Origin: Faucicola sp048551375
GTDB lineage: Bacteria; Pseudomonadota; Gammaproteobacteria; Pseudomonadales; Moraxellaceae
Direction: 5' to 3'
DNA length: 64,000 nucleotides
NCBI RefSeq assembly: GCF_048551375.1
Contig: NZ_JBLYZJ010000008.1
Span: forward strand, 1-64,000
Shown here: piece by piece, positions 16,995 through 24,827 of the stretch
How positions within the stretch are numbered: the stretch's first letter is position 1
How the letters are laid out: the number at the start of each line of letters is the position of its first letter
The notes under the pieces: model-generated
Seen by the model: only the letters and a program-made list of their open reading frames with translations
What the model was told of the DNA's origin: nothing
The model's database searches: none
Translations under genes and position numbers: made by a program

Positions 16995-17600
16995 TTAATT
17001 ACGAATGCCAATACGGTTGCTACTTTGCGGTGGGAAGACCAATTCGACACGTTGGCTATTGCCTGCGGTGGCTTCGACATCGCCCATTTTTAGGCTATAA
17101 CGAATGACATTGCCCGAAAAACTGCCCCCATTTTGGGTCAAACGGGCATTACCTGTGAGGGTCACAATGCCTGTTTTGACATTATAATCAATGCGATTGG
17201 CTTGACCTTTAGCAAGCCCTTTTTCTTGGGTCACGATTTGCTGAATAGTAGCAGGTCGCCCTGTGGCAACAGCACTGGCGATATCACGGCTGGGCGTGAG
17301 GTTGACGGTTAAATTATCCGCCGCCATTTTTAGCGTGCCTTGGGTGATGGTGACATTACCAGAATAAGTCGTCACGCCTGTGCTTTCGCTATAAGTGGCT
17401 TTATCGGCAAGCAGTCGGATGGATTGGTTTGCGTCTGATGGTAAGGCGTTGGCTAGCTCACTGGTGGTCGCTAATCCCAACAAGGCAACACTCACCACAC
17501 CCACACGGCGAAGTGTGGCACGATTGAGCAAATGCGTGTTAAAAGAACCATTGCCTAAAAAAGATGCTTGTAAAGTGTTTTGTAAAAAAGAAATCTTCAT
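16995..17600 (-). CDS. lptA: LPS transport periplasmic protein LptA
   Basis: 201 residues. An unusually long N-terminal stretch (about 35 residues) precedes a hydrophobic export segment (VGVVSVALLGLATTSELANA). The OstA/LptA jellyroll follows from about 55 (SIRLLADKATYSESTGVTTY). LptA bridges LptC and LptD across the periplasm. AAGGA lies seven bases before the ATG. Neighbours lptC and lptB confirm the assignment. Confidence 0.92.
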   Translation of the reverse strand: MKISFLQNTLQASFLGNGSFNTHLLNRATLRRVGVVSVALLGLATTSELANALPSDANQSIRLLADKATYSESTGVTTYSGNVTITQGTLKMAADNLTVNLTPSRDIASAVATGRPATIQQIVTQEKGLAKGQANRIDYNVKTGIVTLTGNARLTQNGGSFSGNVIRYSLKMGDVEATAGNSQRVELVFPPQSSNRIGIRN

Positions 17601-17609
17601 CCATATTCC

Positions 17610-18173
17610 TTAATTGCTACAAGTGGGCATAAACGTCATACTCACTCGGTTAAATTGATAATCCCCAGTTGCCATATTGGCGGTTAATTGTTGGGATTCA
17701 AAGCTATTTTGCCCTTGCACCACGCTGACAGGCTGGTCACTGGTCACCATGTTAGTGGATAAATTACCGATAAAATCTTGCCCTTTGAGCGTAATTTTGG
17801 GGGCAGGACTGGACGTGGTTTCACTGGTCATTACCACATCATCTTTTAGGGTAACGATTTGTTTAACTTCATCAAGTTGAGCATTTTTTGCCACCAAAGT
17901 CACAGCTCGGTCAGCTTGGGGTCGCCACAAAATTTGGGCATTTTGCATCACGGCAGTTTTGGCATTAAGATAATGGGTGACTTTATCTGCGGTCAATTGA
18001 TAATCGACTTGCCCTTGCTCATTGGTTTGCAGGGCTTTGACAGCCGTGGCTTGATAATCAATATCTGAGGGTTTGAGGTTGGGCTGGGTCAGTTTGGCAT
18101 CGTTACTGGCATAAAAATATGCCGACACCAAAATACATACCAAACCCAAGACCATCAATACTTTGGTTGACAC
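17610..18173 (-). CDS. lptC: LPS export protein LptC
   Basis: 187 residues: a single N-terminal membrane anchor (VLMVLGLVCILVSAYFYAS) and a periplasmic OstA-like domain (IDYQATAVKALQTNEQGQ). LptC receives LPS from LptFG and hands it to LptA. The start is GTG; an ATG seven codons on (MVLGLVC) is an alternative. Its place directly before lptA supports the call despite low sequence conservation of the family. Confidence 0.9.
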   Translation of the reverse strand: MSTKVLMVLGLVCILVSAYFYASNDAKLTQPNLKPSDIDYQATAVKALQTNEQGQVDYQLTADKVTHYLNAKTAVMQNAQILWRPQADRAVTLVAKNAQLDEVKQIVTLKDDVVMTSETTSSPAPKITLKGQDFIGNLSTNMVTSDQPVSVVQGQNSFESQQLTANMATGDYQFNRVSMTFMPTCSN

Positions 18174-18206
18174 GAGTGTTTACACCTAATTTATTATCAT
18201 TTTATG

Positions 18207-18728
18207 TTAAATATAGTTCGCCAACATTTTATCATAATGTCCTGTGGCTTTAAGAATCAAATCACACACTTCACGCACTGCCCCTTGCCCGCCTTGGCGA
18301 GTAGTGACCATCTGCACACGTTTAATCACTTCATTATGAGCATTGGCAACGGTTGCCGAAAATCCCACCGCTTGCAACGCTCGAATATCAGGTAAATCAT
18401 CGCCAATATAAGCACAGTCTGCCAGCGTCAAGTCAAGATTGGCTAATAGCTCGTTTAAAGCAACGAGTTTATCCTCTCGCCCTTGCACGATATAATCAAT
18501 ACCCAATTCTTTGGCACGATTTGTCACAATGGTGCTATTTCGTCCTGTAATGATAGCGGTTTTGATACCAAATTGCTGTAAGCGTTTGATACCAAATCCA
18601 TCTTGTACATGAAAACTTTTGGTTTCGACCCAATTGGCATCATAGGTGATTTTGCCATCGGATAGCACACCATCGACATCCATCACCAACAGCTTCACGT
18701 TTTTGGCTTGATTTAATAAACTTTGCAT
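18207..18728 (-). CDS. kdsC: 3-deoxy-D-manno-octulosonate 8-phosphate phosphatase
   Basis: A 173-residue C0-type HAD phosphatase. Motif I MDVDGVLSDG holds the nucleophile Asp17 and Asp19; motif II is in TAIITGRNS, motif III/IV in AYIGDDLPD. It removes phosphate from KDO 8-phosphate during inner-core LPS synthesis. Starts two bases after the kdsD stop. Confidence 0.94.
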   Translation of the reverse strand: MQSLLNQAKNVKLLVMDVDGVLSDGKITYDANWVETKSFHVQDGFGIKRLQQFGIKTAIITGRNSTIVTNRAKELGIDYIVQGREDKLVALNELLANLDLTLADCAYIGDDLPDIRALQAVGFSATVANAHNEVIKRVQMVTTRQGGQGAVREVCDLILKATGHYDKMLANYI

Positions 18729-18730
18729 AA

Positions 18731-19744
18731 TTATTTGACCCCTGCTTGCAACAAATCGTGAATACTTAACACCCCTGCCAACGTATTATCCGCATTTTCA
18801 ATCAATAATTGGCTAATTTTCAATTCATTCATCAAACTTAACGCATCTGAGGCTCGCATAGTGGCTTTGACTGTTTTGGGATTTTTTGACATCACTGAAT
18901 GAATGGGGCTGGTTAATGGTAATTGTTTTTCAAGGCTACGGCGTAAATCACCATCAGTAAATACCCCAACCACTCGCTTCTCATTATCCAAAATCACCGT
19001 CATGCCCAAACGTCCACTGGTCATGCTAAACAAGGCTTCATTGAGCGTGGCTTGCTCATCAATCACAGGCAAATCACTGACGTGCATCAAATCTTTGACT
19101 TGGGTCAACAATCTACGCCCCAACGCCCCAGCAGGGTGCGATAAGGCAAAATCTTCTGAGGTAAAATGCTTGCTATGCACCAACGCCACTGCCAACGCAT
19201 CACCCAAAGCGAGGGTTGCTGTGGTGCTTGAAGTCGGTGCTAGCCCAAGCGGACAAGCCTCTTCGGATGCTCCCAAGGTCAATGCCACATCTGCTGATTT
19301 TGGCAACATCCCTCGTCTATCTCGGCTAATGCTAATCAGCGGAATGTTAAGCTGTTTGACCACAGGTAATAACATGCGGATTTCGTCCGATTCGCCAGAA
19401 TTGGAGATTGCCAATAACACATCGCCTTCCACCAACATCCCCAAATCACCATGCCCTGCTTCTCCGGGGTGCATAAAAAATGAAGGTGTCCCTGTCGAAG
19501 CAAAGGTGGCGGCGATTTTTCGTCCAATGAGTCCTGACTTACCCATACCAGTGACCACCACACGACCTTGACAGTTTTCAATCAACTGGCATGCCATAAC
19601 AAAACGCTCATCCAATTGCTCAATTAGCAAATCCAACGCTCGCTGTTCGGTGCGAATCGCCTCGATGGCATGGGTCAAATAGTCCACGGTTGGCGATTGT
19701 TTTGCTGTTGGTAACGGTGGTGTGGTAAGCTCTAACACGCTCAT
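18731..19744 (-). CDS. kdsD: Arabinose-5-phosphate isomerase
   Basis: Interconverts ribulose 5-phosphate and arabinose 5-phosphate, feeding KDO synthesis. An N-terminal SIS domain (GMGKSGLIGRKIAATFASTG; SNSGES) is followed by two CBS domains (from MHVSDLPVIDEQ and MSKNPKTVKA). I place the start at ATG 19744 (MSVLELT, 337 residues) because AGGA lies 11 bases upstream; the ATG at 19756 has the same sequence abutting it. First gene of the Kds-Lpt cluster. Confidence 0.93.
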   Translation of the reverse strand: MSVLELTTPPLPTAKQSPTVDYLTHAIEAIRTEQRALDLLIEQLDERFVMACQLIENCQGRVVVTGMGKSGLIGRKIAATFASTGTPSFFMHPGEAGHGDLGMLVEGDVLLAISNSGESDEIRMLLPVVKQLNIPLISISRDRRGMLPKSADVALTLGASEEACPLGLAPTSSTTATLALGDALAVALVHSKHFTSEDFALSHPAGALGRRLLTQVKDLMHVSDLPVIDEQATLNEALFSMTSGRLGMTVILDNEKRVVGVFTDGDLRRSLEKQLPLTSPIHSVMSKNPKTVKATMRASDALSLMNELKISQLLIENADNTLAGVLSIHDLLQAGVK

Positions 19745-19796
19745 ATTGTTATCCATCCTGTTAATGATGCCCTTATCATACCCTAAAACCCATATA

Positions 19797-19824
19797 ATAA
19801 AAAACCCATCATGACAGATGGGTT
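19797..19824 (-). terminator. Intrinsic terminator after hfq
   Basis: On the minus strand AACCCATC pairs with GATGGGTT around a six-base loop, then a T run. It lies 45 bases downstream of the hfq stop and separates it from the kdsD unit. Confidence 0.85.
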
Positions 19825-19868
19825 AATTTTTAACGTAGGGTCACTAAGTGCTTAATTTGCCCTTAATT

Positions 19869-20417
19869 TTAGTCTTCTGATGGCTCATCATCAAATTTTT
19901 GTGGTTCGGCATGCGGTTCAAAGCCACGCTCATTGTCATAGCCATCAAAGCCACGCTCACCAAAACCACTGCGGTCAAAGCCATTGCCTGCAAAGCCGTT
20001 ACTGCGTTGTTCTACGCCATAACCACGCTCACCTTCATAGCCACCGCCAAAACCAGCACGCTCTGCACCAAAACCAGCACGGTTAGGGAAGCCACCTGTT
20101 CTCGCCACGCCTGCACCATAGCCCTGAGGTTGGTCAAAACCACTTGGACGCTCAAAGCCCATATTACTAACTTGACCAAATCCGCCTGTCGCTGGCATTG
20201 TGCCTGCTGAACGAGGATTGCGAGCAGGAACAACGGTTGAAATGGCGTGTTTATACACCATTTGGCTCACGGTGTTTTTTAGCAATACCACATATTGGTC
20301 AAATGATTCGATTTGACCTTGTAGCTTAATGCCGTTGACCAAGAAAATAGACACAGGAATGCGGTCTTTGCGTAGTGAATTCAAAAAGGGGTCTTGTAAA
20401 GTTTGACCTTTTGACAT
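19869..20417 (-). CDS. hfq: RNA chaperone Hfq with long Gly-rich C-terminal tail
   Basis: Residues 1 to about 68 are a standard Hfq Sm fold (GQTLQDPFLNSLRKDRIPVS; Sm2 YKHAISTVVP). It forms hexamers that pair small RNAs with mRNAs. About 115 extra residues follow, rich in Gly, Phe, Arg and Asn (repeats such as GFDRSGFGERGF), ending in an acidic tail (KFDDEPSED). Total 182 against 102 in E. coli. Long Gly-rich tails are known from Acinetobacter and other Moraxellaceae. GGGAGA lies seven bases before the ATG. Last gene of the tsaE-mutL-miaA-hfq order. Confidence 0.96.
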   Translation of the reverse strand: MSKGQTLQDPFLNSLRKDRIPVSIFLVNGIKLQGQIESFDQYVVLLKNTVSQMVYKHAISTVVPARNPRSAGTMPATGGFGQVSNMGFERPSGFDQPQGYGAGVARTGGFPNRAGFGAERAGFGGGYEGERGYGVEQRSNGFAGNGFDRSGFGERGFDGYDNERGFEPHAEPQKFDDEPSED

Positions 20418-20587
20418 GCTATATCTCCCAAAAATAATTGCATTAATTATTATCTAAATGATAAATGCCTAAATTAAAAAACCATTAAATTAACTATAAT
20501 TATCCGTAAGGGTTTATTCTGCCTTTACTTGATTATGCCCGTCAAGCTTAGTTTAATTTTTTATATAATACTATGATGAATAGCTTA

Positions 20588-21604
20588 TTATTTAAGCAGT
20601 TTTTTTACGTCACCAACACTAGACAATATTTGGATTTTGATTTTAGGTTGGGTGATTAACCGCCGTAACCATGTATATTGTCGTTTTGCTAGTTGCCTTG
20701 TGGCATATAATGCCTCATTTTGCATTGTTTGTCTAGCCGTCTGCCATTGAGGGGCGTTAAGATTTCGTTGTAGCTGTGTCATGGGTTGTTGCATAAAGTC
20801 ATTAAATGTAAGGTTTTCGTCATTTTTTTGCCAAACTTCCGTTAAAAAATTCCATACTTGACGATAGCCAACACACCGCATGGACGGCATCTCTGCATGA
20901 AGCGGATATAGTTGCATCAAGCCAATCACCTCTGCAACAAAGCCTTGCTCCCACATCATTTGCAAACGTAAATCAATACGTTGATGAAGCCATGCTCTAT
21001 CTGGCATAATGGCAAAAACCTGCCAATTCTGGACAGGATTATCAGCTAGAGCGACTAACGGTTTCTCGTGCCACTTGCTTAGGGGATTTTCCGTTTGGAT
21101 AAATACTTCTACCGCTCGTCCGATACGTTGGGTGTCATTGGATTTTAGGCGTTCGGCAGTGATGGGGTCAATTTGGTGTAAGTATTGATGGACACGCTCA
21201 ATCCCATCATTGGCTATCATCGCCATGACTTGCTCACGCACCTGTGGCTCAGTGGCAGGAATGTCATTCATACCCTCAAGCAACGCCATGTAATACATCA
21301 TCGTACCACCGACCAATAACGGTGTTTTGCCAATACGGTGGGCAAAATCGATTTCACGCTCTACATCTTTGACAAACTGAGCCACACTGTAGCTTTCGGT
21401 GGGGTCGATGATATCAACAAGGGCATGGGGATATTTTGCCAACTCCTCAACGGTAGGCTTGGCTGTACCGATATTCATGTTACGGTAAATAAGAGCAGAA
21501 TCGACCGAAATCAGATGATAGCGACCTGTGTCGTAAAGCTCGTAAGCGAGGGCGGTTTTTCCGCTGGCAGTGGGGGCGATTAGGCAAATAACGTCTTGTT
21601 TCAT
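20588..21604 (-). CDS. miaA: tRNA dimethylallyltransferase
   Basis: Adds a dimethylallyl group to A37 of tRNAs reading UNN codons. The P-loop APTASGKT is at residues 10-17, then DSALIYRNMNIGTAKPT (substrate site) and LVGGTMMYY. 338 residues from ATG 21604 (MKQDVICL). The frame is open further upstream but only through a terminator-like hairpin and AT-rich DNA, so I reject the longer form. Gap of 170 bases to hfq. Confidence 0.94.
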   Translation of the reverse strand: MKQDVICLIAPTASGKTALAYELYDTGRYHLISVDSALIYRNMNIGTAKPTVEELAKYPHALVDIIDPTESYSVAQFVKDVEREIDFAHRIGKTPLLVGGTMMYYMALLEGMNDIPATEPQVREQVMAMIANDGIERVHQYLHQIDPITAERLKSNDTQRIGRAVEVFIQTENPLSKWHEKPLVALADNPVQNWQVFAIMPDRAWLHQRIDLRLQMMWEQGFVAEVIGLMQLYPLHAEMPSMRCVGYRQVWNFLTEVWQKNDENLTFNDFMQQPMTQLQRNLNAPQWQTARQTMQNEALYATRQLAKRQYTWLRRLITQPKIKIQILSSVGDVKKLLK

Positions 21605-21674
21605 GGTTAAAGGCGATAGCAATAGAATCATCATATGATACTTGCTAAACCGCTTTATTACCATACAAAAACAC

Positions 21675-21703
21675 AAACGCCTTTCATGGAAAGGCGTTTT
21701 TTT
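21675..21703 (+). terminator. Terminator-like hairpin upstream of the small-peptide locus
   Basis: AAACGCCTTT and AAAGGCGTTT form a perfect 10-bp stem with loop CATGG, followed on the plus strand by TTTTTTT. No plus-strand gene lies just upstream; on the minus strand it would sit between the peptide locus and miaA. It may insulate the locus from neighbouring transcription. Confidence 0.6.
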
Positions 21704-21718
21704 ATGCAATTTTTTGGG

Positions 21719-21724
21719 TATAAT
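21719..21724 (+). promoter_or_regulatory. Candidate -10 box for the small-peptide locus
   Basis: A perfect TATAAT. The region 17 bases upstream is only T-rich (GTTTTT), so the -35 is weak. Transcription would begin near 21731, giving a 5' leader of about 155 bases before the peptide start. Confidence 0.4.
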
Positions 21725-21885
21725 GCCACCGTCATTTTTACTGTGAAAATGATGGCGGTTAAAGTTAGATTTAACAGAGCCGTTGGGCTGAAACCCCAAA
21801 ACAGCAAAAAATCTTATTTAAAAGATTTTTTCTTGCGAGCCTAAAATTGCAATGCAGTTTTTTAACGGCTCTCAGGAGAAGAACC
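21725..21885 (+). ncRNA. Structured 5' leader upstream of a 20-codon peptide
   Basis: Hairpins in order: CCGTCATTTT/AAAATGATGG (21729-21755); GTTAAA/TTTAAC (21758-21775); GGG/CCC (21785-21796); AAAAAATCTT/AAGATTTTTT (21808-21833), which could terminate transcription in either direction. A long-range 9-bp pairing joins AGAGCCGTT (21776-21784) to AACGGCTCT (21864-21872), which ends one base before the AGGAG ribosome site. A second GAGCC at 21837-21841 could compete for the same GGCTC. This looks like a switchable or translation-controlling leader; the class is not one I recognise. Confidence 0.5.
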
Positions 21886-21948
21886 ATGCGTCACTTCAAA
21901 GCCATGATTCTTGTATTACTGTTGTTAGTGGCGGTTAACGCTTATTAA
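21886..21948 (+). CDS. 20-residue hydrophobic peptide, candidate Ibs-like type I toxin
   Basis: AGGAG lies eight bases before the ATG. The peptide begins MRHFKA and continues MILVLLLLVAVNAY, a short basic head then one unbroken hydrophobic segment. Its size, composition and -AY end recall the Ibs toxins of enterobacteria, which act on the inner membrane and are silenced by antisense Sib RNA. It lies opposite the tsaE-mutL-miaA-hfq strand, so minus-strand transcripts here would be antisense to it. Alternatives are a regulatory leader peptide or a chance reading frame. The similarity is judged by eye over a very short sequence. Confidence 0.5.
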   Translation: MRHFKAMILVLLLLVAVNAY

Positions 21949-21960
21949 CAACACACCTAA

Positions 21961-22006
21961 GGGTTATTCGCAGTAACCTATGGTGCGGTTAAGGGAAACC
22001 TTAACC
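21961..22006. other. Two hairpins downstream of the small peptide
   Basis: GGGTTA/TAACC (21961-21978) and a perfect GGTTAAGG/CCTTAACC with GAAA loop (21987-22006). No T run follows on either strand, so they are not clear terminators. They would be the 5' part of an antisense RNA read leftward and ending at the hairpin 21808-21833. Confidence 0.45.
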
Positions 22007-22142
22007 CTCTCCTTATCCATTATGTTATAAAATTTTGCTGGCAAAATCAATGTTTGATTGTAAACGCTCGTAGTGTCATGTAGGCAAAATCACATGATAA
22101 ACCCATGTCACGGTAAAAGTGGTAAGTTTTAAAACATCCAAC

Positions 22143-22207
22143 GTAAGGTGCGTTCCACGCACCCTTCAAAATCAACATCTTCAATTGGTGCGTATGCCGC
22201 ACCTTAC
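22143..22207. repeat. Palindromic repeat (GGTGCG family) after mutL
   Basis: GTAAGGTGCG at the left end is the reverse complement of CGCACCTTAC at the right. Inner copies (CCACGCACC, GGTGCGTATGCC) make a double hairpin. It begins 13 bases beyond the mutL stop, on the side where the usual MutL C-terminal domain would continue. A related GTAGGTG...CACCTAC is at 37430-37452. Confidence 0.75.
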
Positions 22208-22219
22208 ACTTGTCAAAAC

Positions 22220-23686
22220 TTACTGTTGATACCCTACCAAATCCATCATTAATTTATCAGAATTTTTTAATAAACTTTCAAACTTATTTTTATCTTCCAA
22301 AACTGCTTTTGTAATCAAAACCAATTCCACCAAATAAAAATCCTCTTGCCAAAAAATCAGCCCTTGTGTGCCGTTTTCCATAAGTTTTAAAAACTTCGGT
22401 GAATCGTCAAATAACTGGGTTGGGGAAAATTGGCTTTCTTTAAAATCATCAAACTGATAATCAAATTGACGCTCATTAACCCCATGATTTTTTTCTATAC
22501 CATTTGGATACGGTAAATTTTCTGCATTGTTAAATGCTTGAAATGGTGCATTTTTTGATGGTTTTTGGACAATATTTTTGGATGATGAAACTGTAGTTTG
22601 AAATTGTGGTTGTTGCAGGTCGCTTGCTTGCGATTTTGCTTTTAAGGTATCCACTACCGCTTGATTAAGCCACGCCAGCATATTGGTAAGCGGTTGGATT
22701 TTGACCTGTTGCTTACTGGGGTGAATATTGATATTTATCCACTCGTTTGGCAAATCAAAAAACAACGCATAGCCCAATCCCTCAACATCCGCTTGCCGTG
22801 CTGACTTTGACAAGGCTTGGCTAATCGCAAAATCCGTCACCAAGCGTTGATTGATATATAAAAGGCGTGGCACAGTTTGGTTAAAATACTGCGGAATAAA
22901 CAACCAACCATTAATACTCGCTGATTGTTGATTGTCGCTTTTTTGTAGGTCATTAGCGGTTTGTAGTGGTTGTAATGATAAATAAAAATCATGGGCTATC
23001 GGCTGTAATTCGGTGTTTAACGCTTGTTCAAGCCGTGTTAAAGCAGTGGTGTTTTTGGTTTCAGAAATAGCGTTACTGCTTAGGCTAAATCGTAATTTAT
23101 TTTGATGATACAGGCTGATTTCGACATGGGCAAAGCTAATGGCGATTTTTTGAATCACCTGCTCAATATGGCTAAACTCAGTAGCAATCGACTTGAGATG
23201 GCTACGTCTAGCAGGAATGTTAAAGTACAAATCTCGCACGCTGACGGTCGTGCCACGGTTTTTTACCACAGGTGTGATGGTGGCATGGCTGGCATCGCTA
23301 CCGCTCAATGCTAATTGCCGACCTATGCCACTGTCATCATGGCTACTGGTAAGGGTGAGATGCGACACCGCACAAATACTGGCAAGTGCTTCCCCTCGAA
23401 AGCCAAGGCTGTCAATGCCTGTGAGTTCACTGACATCGGCAAGTTTACTGGTAGCGTGGCGAGTGACGGCAAGGGTCATGTCGTCTGGGTGAATGCCTTG
23501 TCCGTTGTCGATGACTTGAATCAGCCCCAGTCCGCCTTGCTCTATATACACGCTGATGCAGTCTGCCCCTGCGTCAATGGCGTTTTCGATAAGTTCTTTA
23601 ACGACTGAGGCAGGGCGTGTGACGACCTCGCCAGCGGCGATTTGATTGATGATGAGGGGGGATAATTTGGCAATTCGATTTTGCAT
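22220..23686 (-). CDS. mutL: DNA mismatch repair protein MutL, short C-terminus
   Basis: The GHKL ATPase half is intact: ELIENAIDAGA (31-41), DNGQGI, HATSK, GFRGEALASI (95-104), then the transducer ending around INIHPSKQQVKIQ (about 320). A variable linker follows. The C-terminal dimerisation domain is normally about 180 residues; here only about 55 follow (FWQEDFYLVELVLITKAVLE) before the stop, giving 488 residues against about 615 in E. coli. A palindromic repeat begins directly after the stop. I found no continuation in other frames. Start overlaps the tsaE TAA by one base. It may be a shortened but working form, or impaired. Confidence 0.9.
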   Translation of the reverse strand: MQNRIAKLSPLIINQIAAGEVVTRPASVVKELIENAIDAGADCISVYIEQGGLGLIQVIDNGQGIHPDDMTLAVTRHATSKLADVSELTGIDSLGFRGEALASICAVSHLTLTSSHDDSGIGRQLALSGSDASHATITPVVKNRGTTVSVRDLYFNIPARRSHLKSIATEFSHIEQVIQKIAISFAHVEISLYHQNKLRFSLSSNAISETKNTTALTRLEQALNTELQPIAHDFYLSLQPLQTANDLQKSDNQQSASINGWLFIPQYFNQTVPRLLYINQRLVTDFAISQALSKSARQADVEGLGYALFFDLPNEWININIHPSKQQVKIQPLTNMLAWLNQAVVDTLKAKSQASDLQQPQFQTTVSSSKNIVQKPSKNAPFQAFNNAENLPYPNGIEKNHGVNERQFDYQFDDFKESQFSPTQLFDDSPKFLKLMENGTQGLIFWQEDFYLVELVLITKAVLEDKNKFESLLKNSDKLMMDLVGYQQ

Positions 23687-24120
23687 TAACTAATTGAAAC
23701 TTCTCTATCGTCATTATCAAGGCGTTTGATATCAATGGTGATATTCGGTTTTGGCAAATAACCTTCCGCTCGGCTCGCCCACTCAATAATCACTAAACTA
23801 TTTGGCTCATCAAAATACTCATAAAACCCCATTAATTCAAGCTCTTCAGGGTCATTGAGCCGATACAAGTCCGCATGAAACACAGGCTTGAACGTACCGT
23901 CATTTTGGGCGATGGCATACGGCTCGACAAGGGTAAAAGTCGGGCTTTTCACCGCCCCTGTATGTCCCATTGCTTGCAATAGATAGCGTGTGAGCGTGGT
24001 CTTGCCTGCCCCCAAATCGCCCGATAGCCATAAACTGCCTGTTAAATTCATATCGGCAAGCTGTTTGGCAAGGGTTTGGGTGTCGGTTTCGGATTTTAAA
24101 ATTAAAGTTTGATTTATCAT
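23686..24120 (-). CDS. tsaE: tRNA threonylcarbamoyladenosine biosynthesis ATPase TsaE
   Basis: A 144-residue P-loop ATPase: SGDLGAGKTTLTR (about 33-45), then VKSPTFTLVEPY and HADLYRL, all typical of TsaE/YjeE. It works with TsaB and TsaD to make t6A37 in ANN-decoding tRNAs. Translationally coupled to mutL by a one-base TAATG overlap. Upstream lies the REP/RAYT region. Confidence 0.94.
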   Translation of the reverse strand: MINQTLILKSETDTQTLAKQLADMNLTGSLWLSGDLGAGKTTLTRYLLQAMGHTGAVKSPTFTLVEPYAIAQNDGTFKPVFHADLYRLNDPEELELMGFYEYFDEPNSLVIIEWASRAEGYLPKPNITIDIKRLDNDDREVSIS

Positions 24121-24141
24121 GTGGAATTTTCGCTACAGACC

Positions 24142-24208
24142 GTAGGCTGGGCTTTAGCCCAGCTTTTGAAATATTATACAGTTTATGCTGGGCTAAAGCC
24201 CAGCCTAC
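24142..24208. repeat. Paired REP sequences (GCTGGGCT family), downstream of RAYT
   Basis: The 22-base hairpin at 24142-24163 (GGCTGGGCTTTAGCCCAGC core) is repeated as its exact reverse complement at 24187-24208, forming a BIME-type pair. The same unit occurs on the other side of the transposase gene. Confidence 0.88.
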
Positions 24209-24261
24209 AAGTGATAGGAATTTTAAATGCTAGACCAAAATCACAACACATAAACCAACAA

Positions 24262-24804
24262 TTAATCATAATCCAACTTAATTAAGGCAGGAGAAACACC
24301 ACCTCCCCAATCTTCATCGTAAATACCTTGTTGTACAAATCGATGAAAAGTTGAAAATTGCCAGTCTTTGGGTGAAAGTGAATAGCCATGTTTGACAGGG
24401 TTATAATGAATATATTCAACATGATGCAAAAAATCGACATCATCACGAATTTTATGTTCCCAAAATCGCCTTTGCCAAATACCGCTTTCTCTCTTTTTTT
24501 GTCGTGAATGTGAAGCGTTTGAATCAAAGTTTAATAAATTCATTTGCCTTGAAAAATGACTTTTTAGGCTTGAAACAATGACAGAAAAATTATCACTGTC
24601 TTTTGCCAAAGTTATCATTAAATGAATATGGTCTGGCATTAATACCATTGCTTCAAGTGTAAAATCATGATTTTGCTTGGTAATTTTGTAGGCATTACGA
24701 AATAAACCCACATTTTCAATCAATATGTTTGATTGGCGGTTTTCAAGACATAACGTCAAAAAATAGCAACCGCCTTTGGTTTTATCTCGGATGTACGTTC
24801 GCAT
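24262..24804 (-). CDS. REP-associated tyrosine transposase (RAYT, Y1/HUH family)
   Basis: 180 residues, full length for the group. The HUH motif is in LMPDHIHLMI, the catalytic tyrosine in EYIHYNPVKHG, and the family signature WQRRFWEHKIRDDVDFLHH lies between. Such domesticated relatives of IS200/IS605 transposases cut single-stranded REP hairpins and are thought to spread them. Cognate-looking REP pairs flank the gene. No frameshift or missing residue is evident. It shares the C-terminal half with the truncated copy at 8823-9062. Confidence 0.93.
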   Translation of the reverse strand: MRTYIRDKTKGGCYFLTLCLENRQSNILIENVGLFRNAYKITKQNHDFTLEAMVLMPDHIHLMITLAKDSDNFSVIVSSLKSHFSRQMNLLNFDSNASHSRQKKRESGIWQRRFWEHKIRDDVDFLHHVEYIHYNPVKHGYSLSPKDWQFSTFHRFVQQGIYDEDWGGGVSPALIKLDYD

Positions 24805-24827
24805 AGTTTTTGCTAATTTTTTTAAAA

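Noticed and set aside
18903..19571. 222-codon open frame opposite kdsD
   Set aside because: Fully inside a conserved gene on the other strand, with no recognisable domain.
21605..21799. N-terminal extension of MiaA to 21799
   Set aside because: The sequence contains a terminator hairpin and the candidate promoter of the peptide locus; the P-loop sits correctly behind the ATG at 21604.
22030..22220. Frameshifted remainder of MutL downstream of its stop
   Set aside because: Reading the minus strand beyond the stop gave repeat sequence and several stops, with no MutL-like motif.
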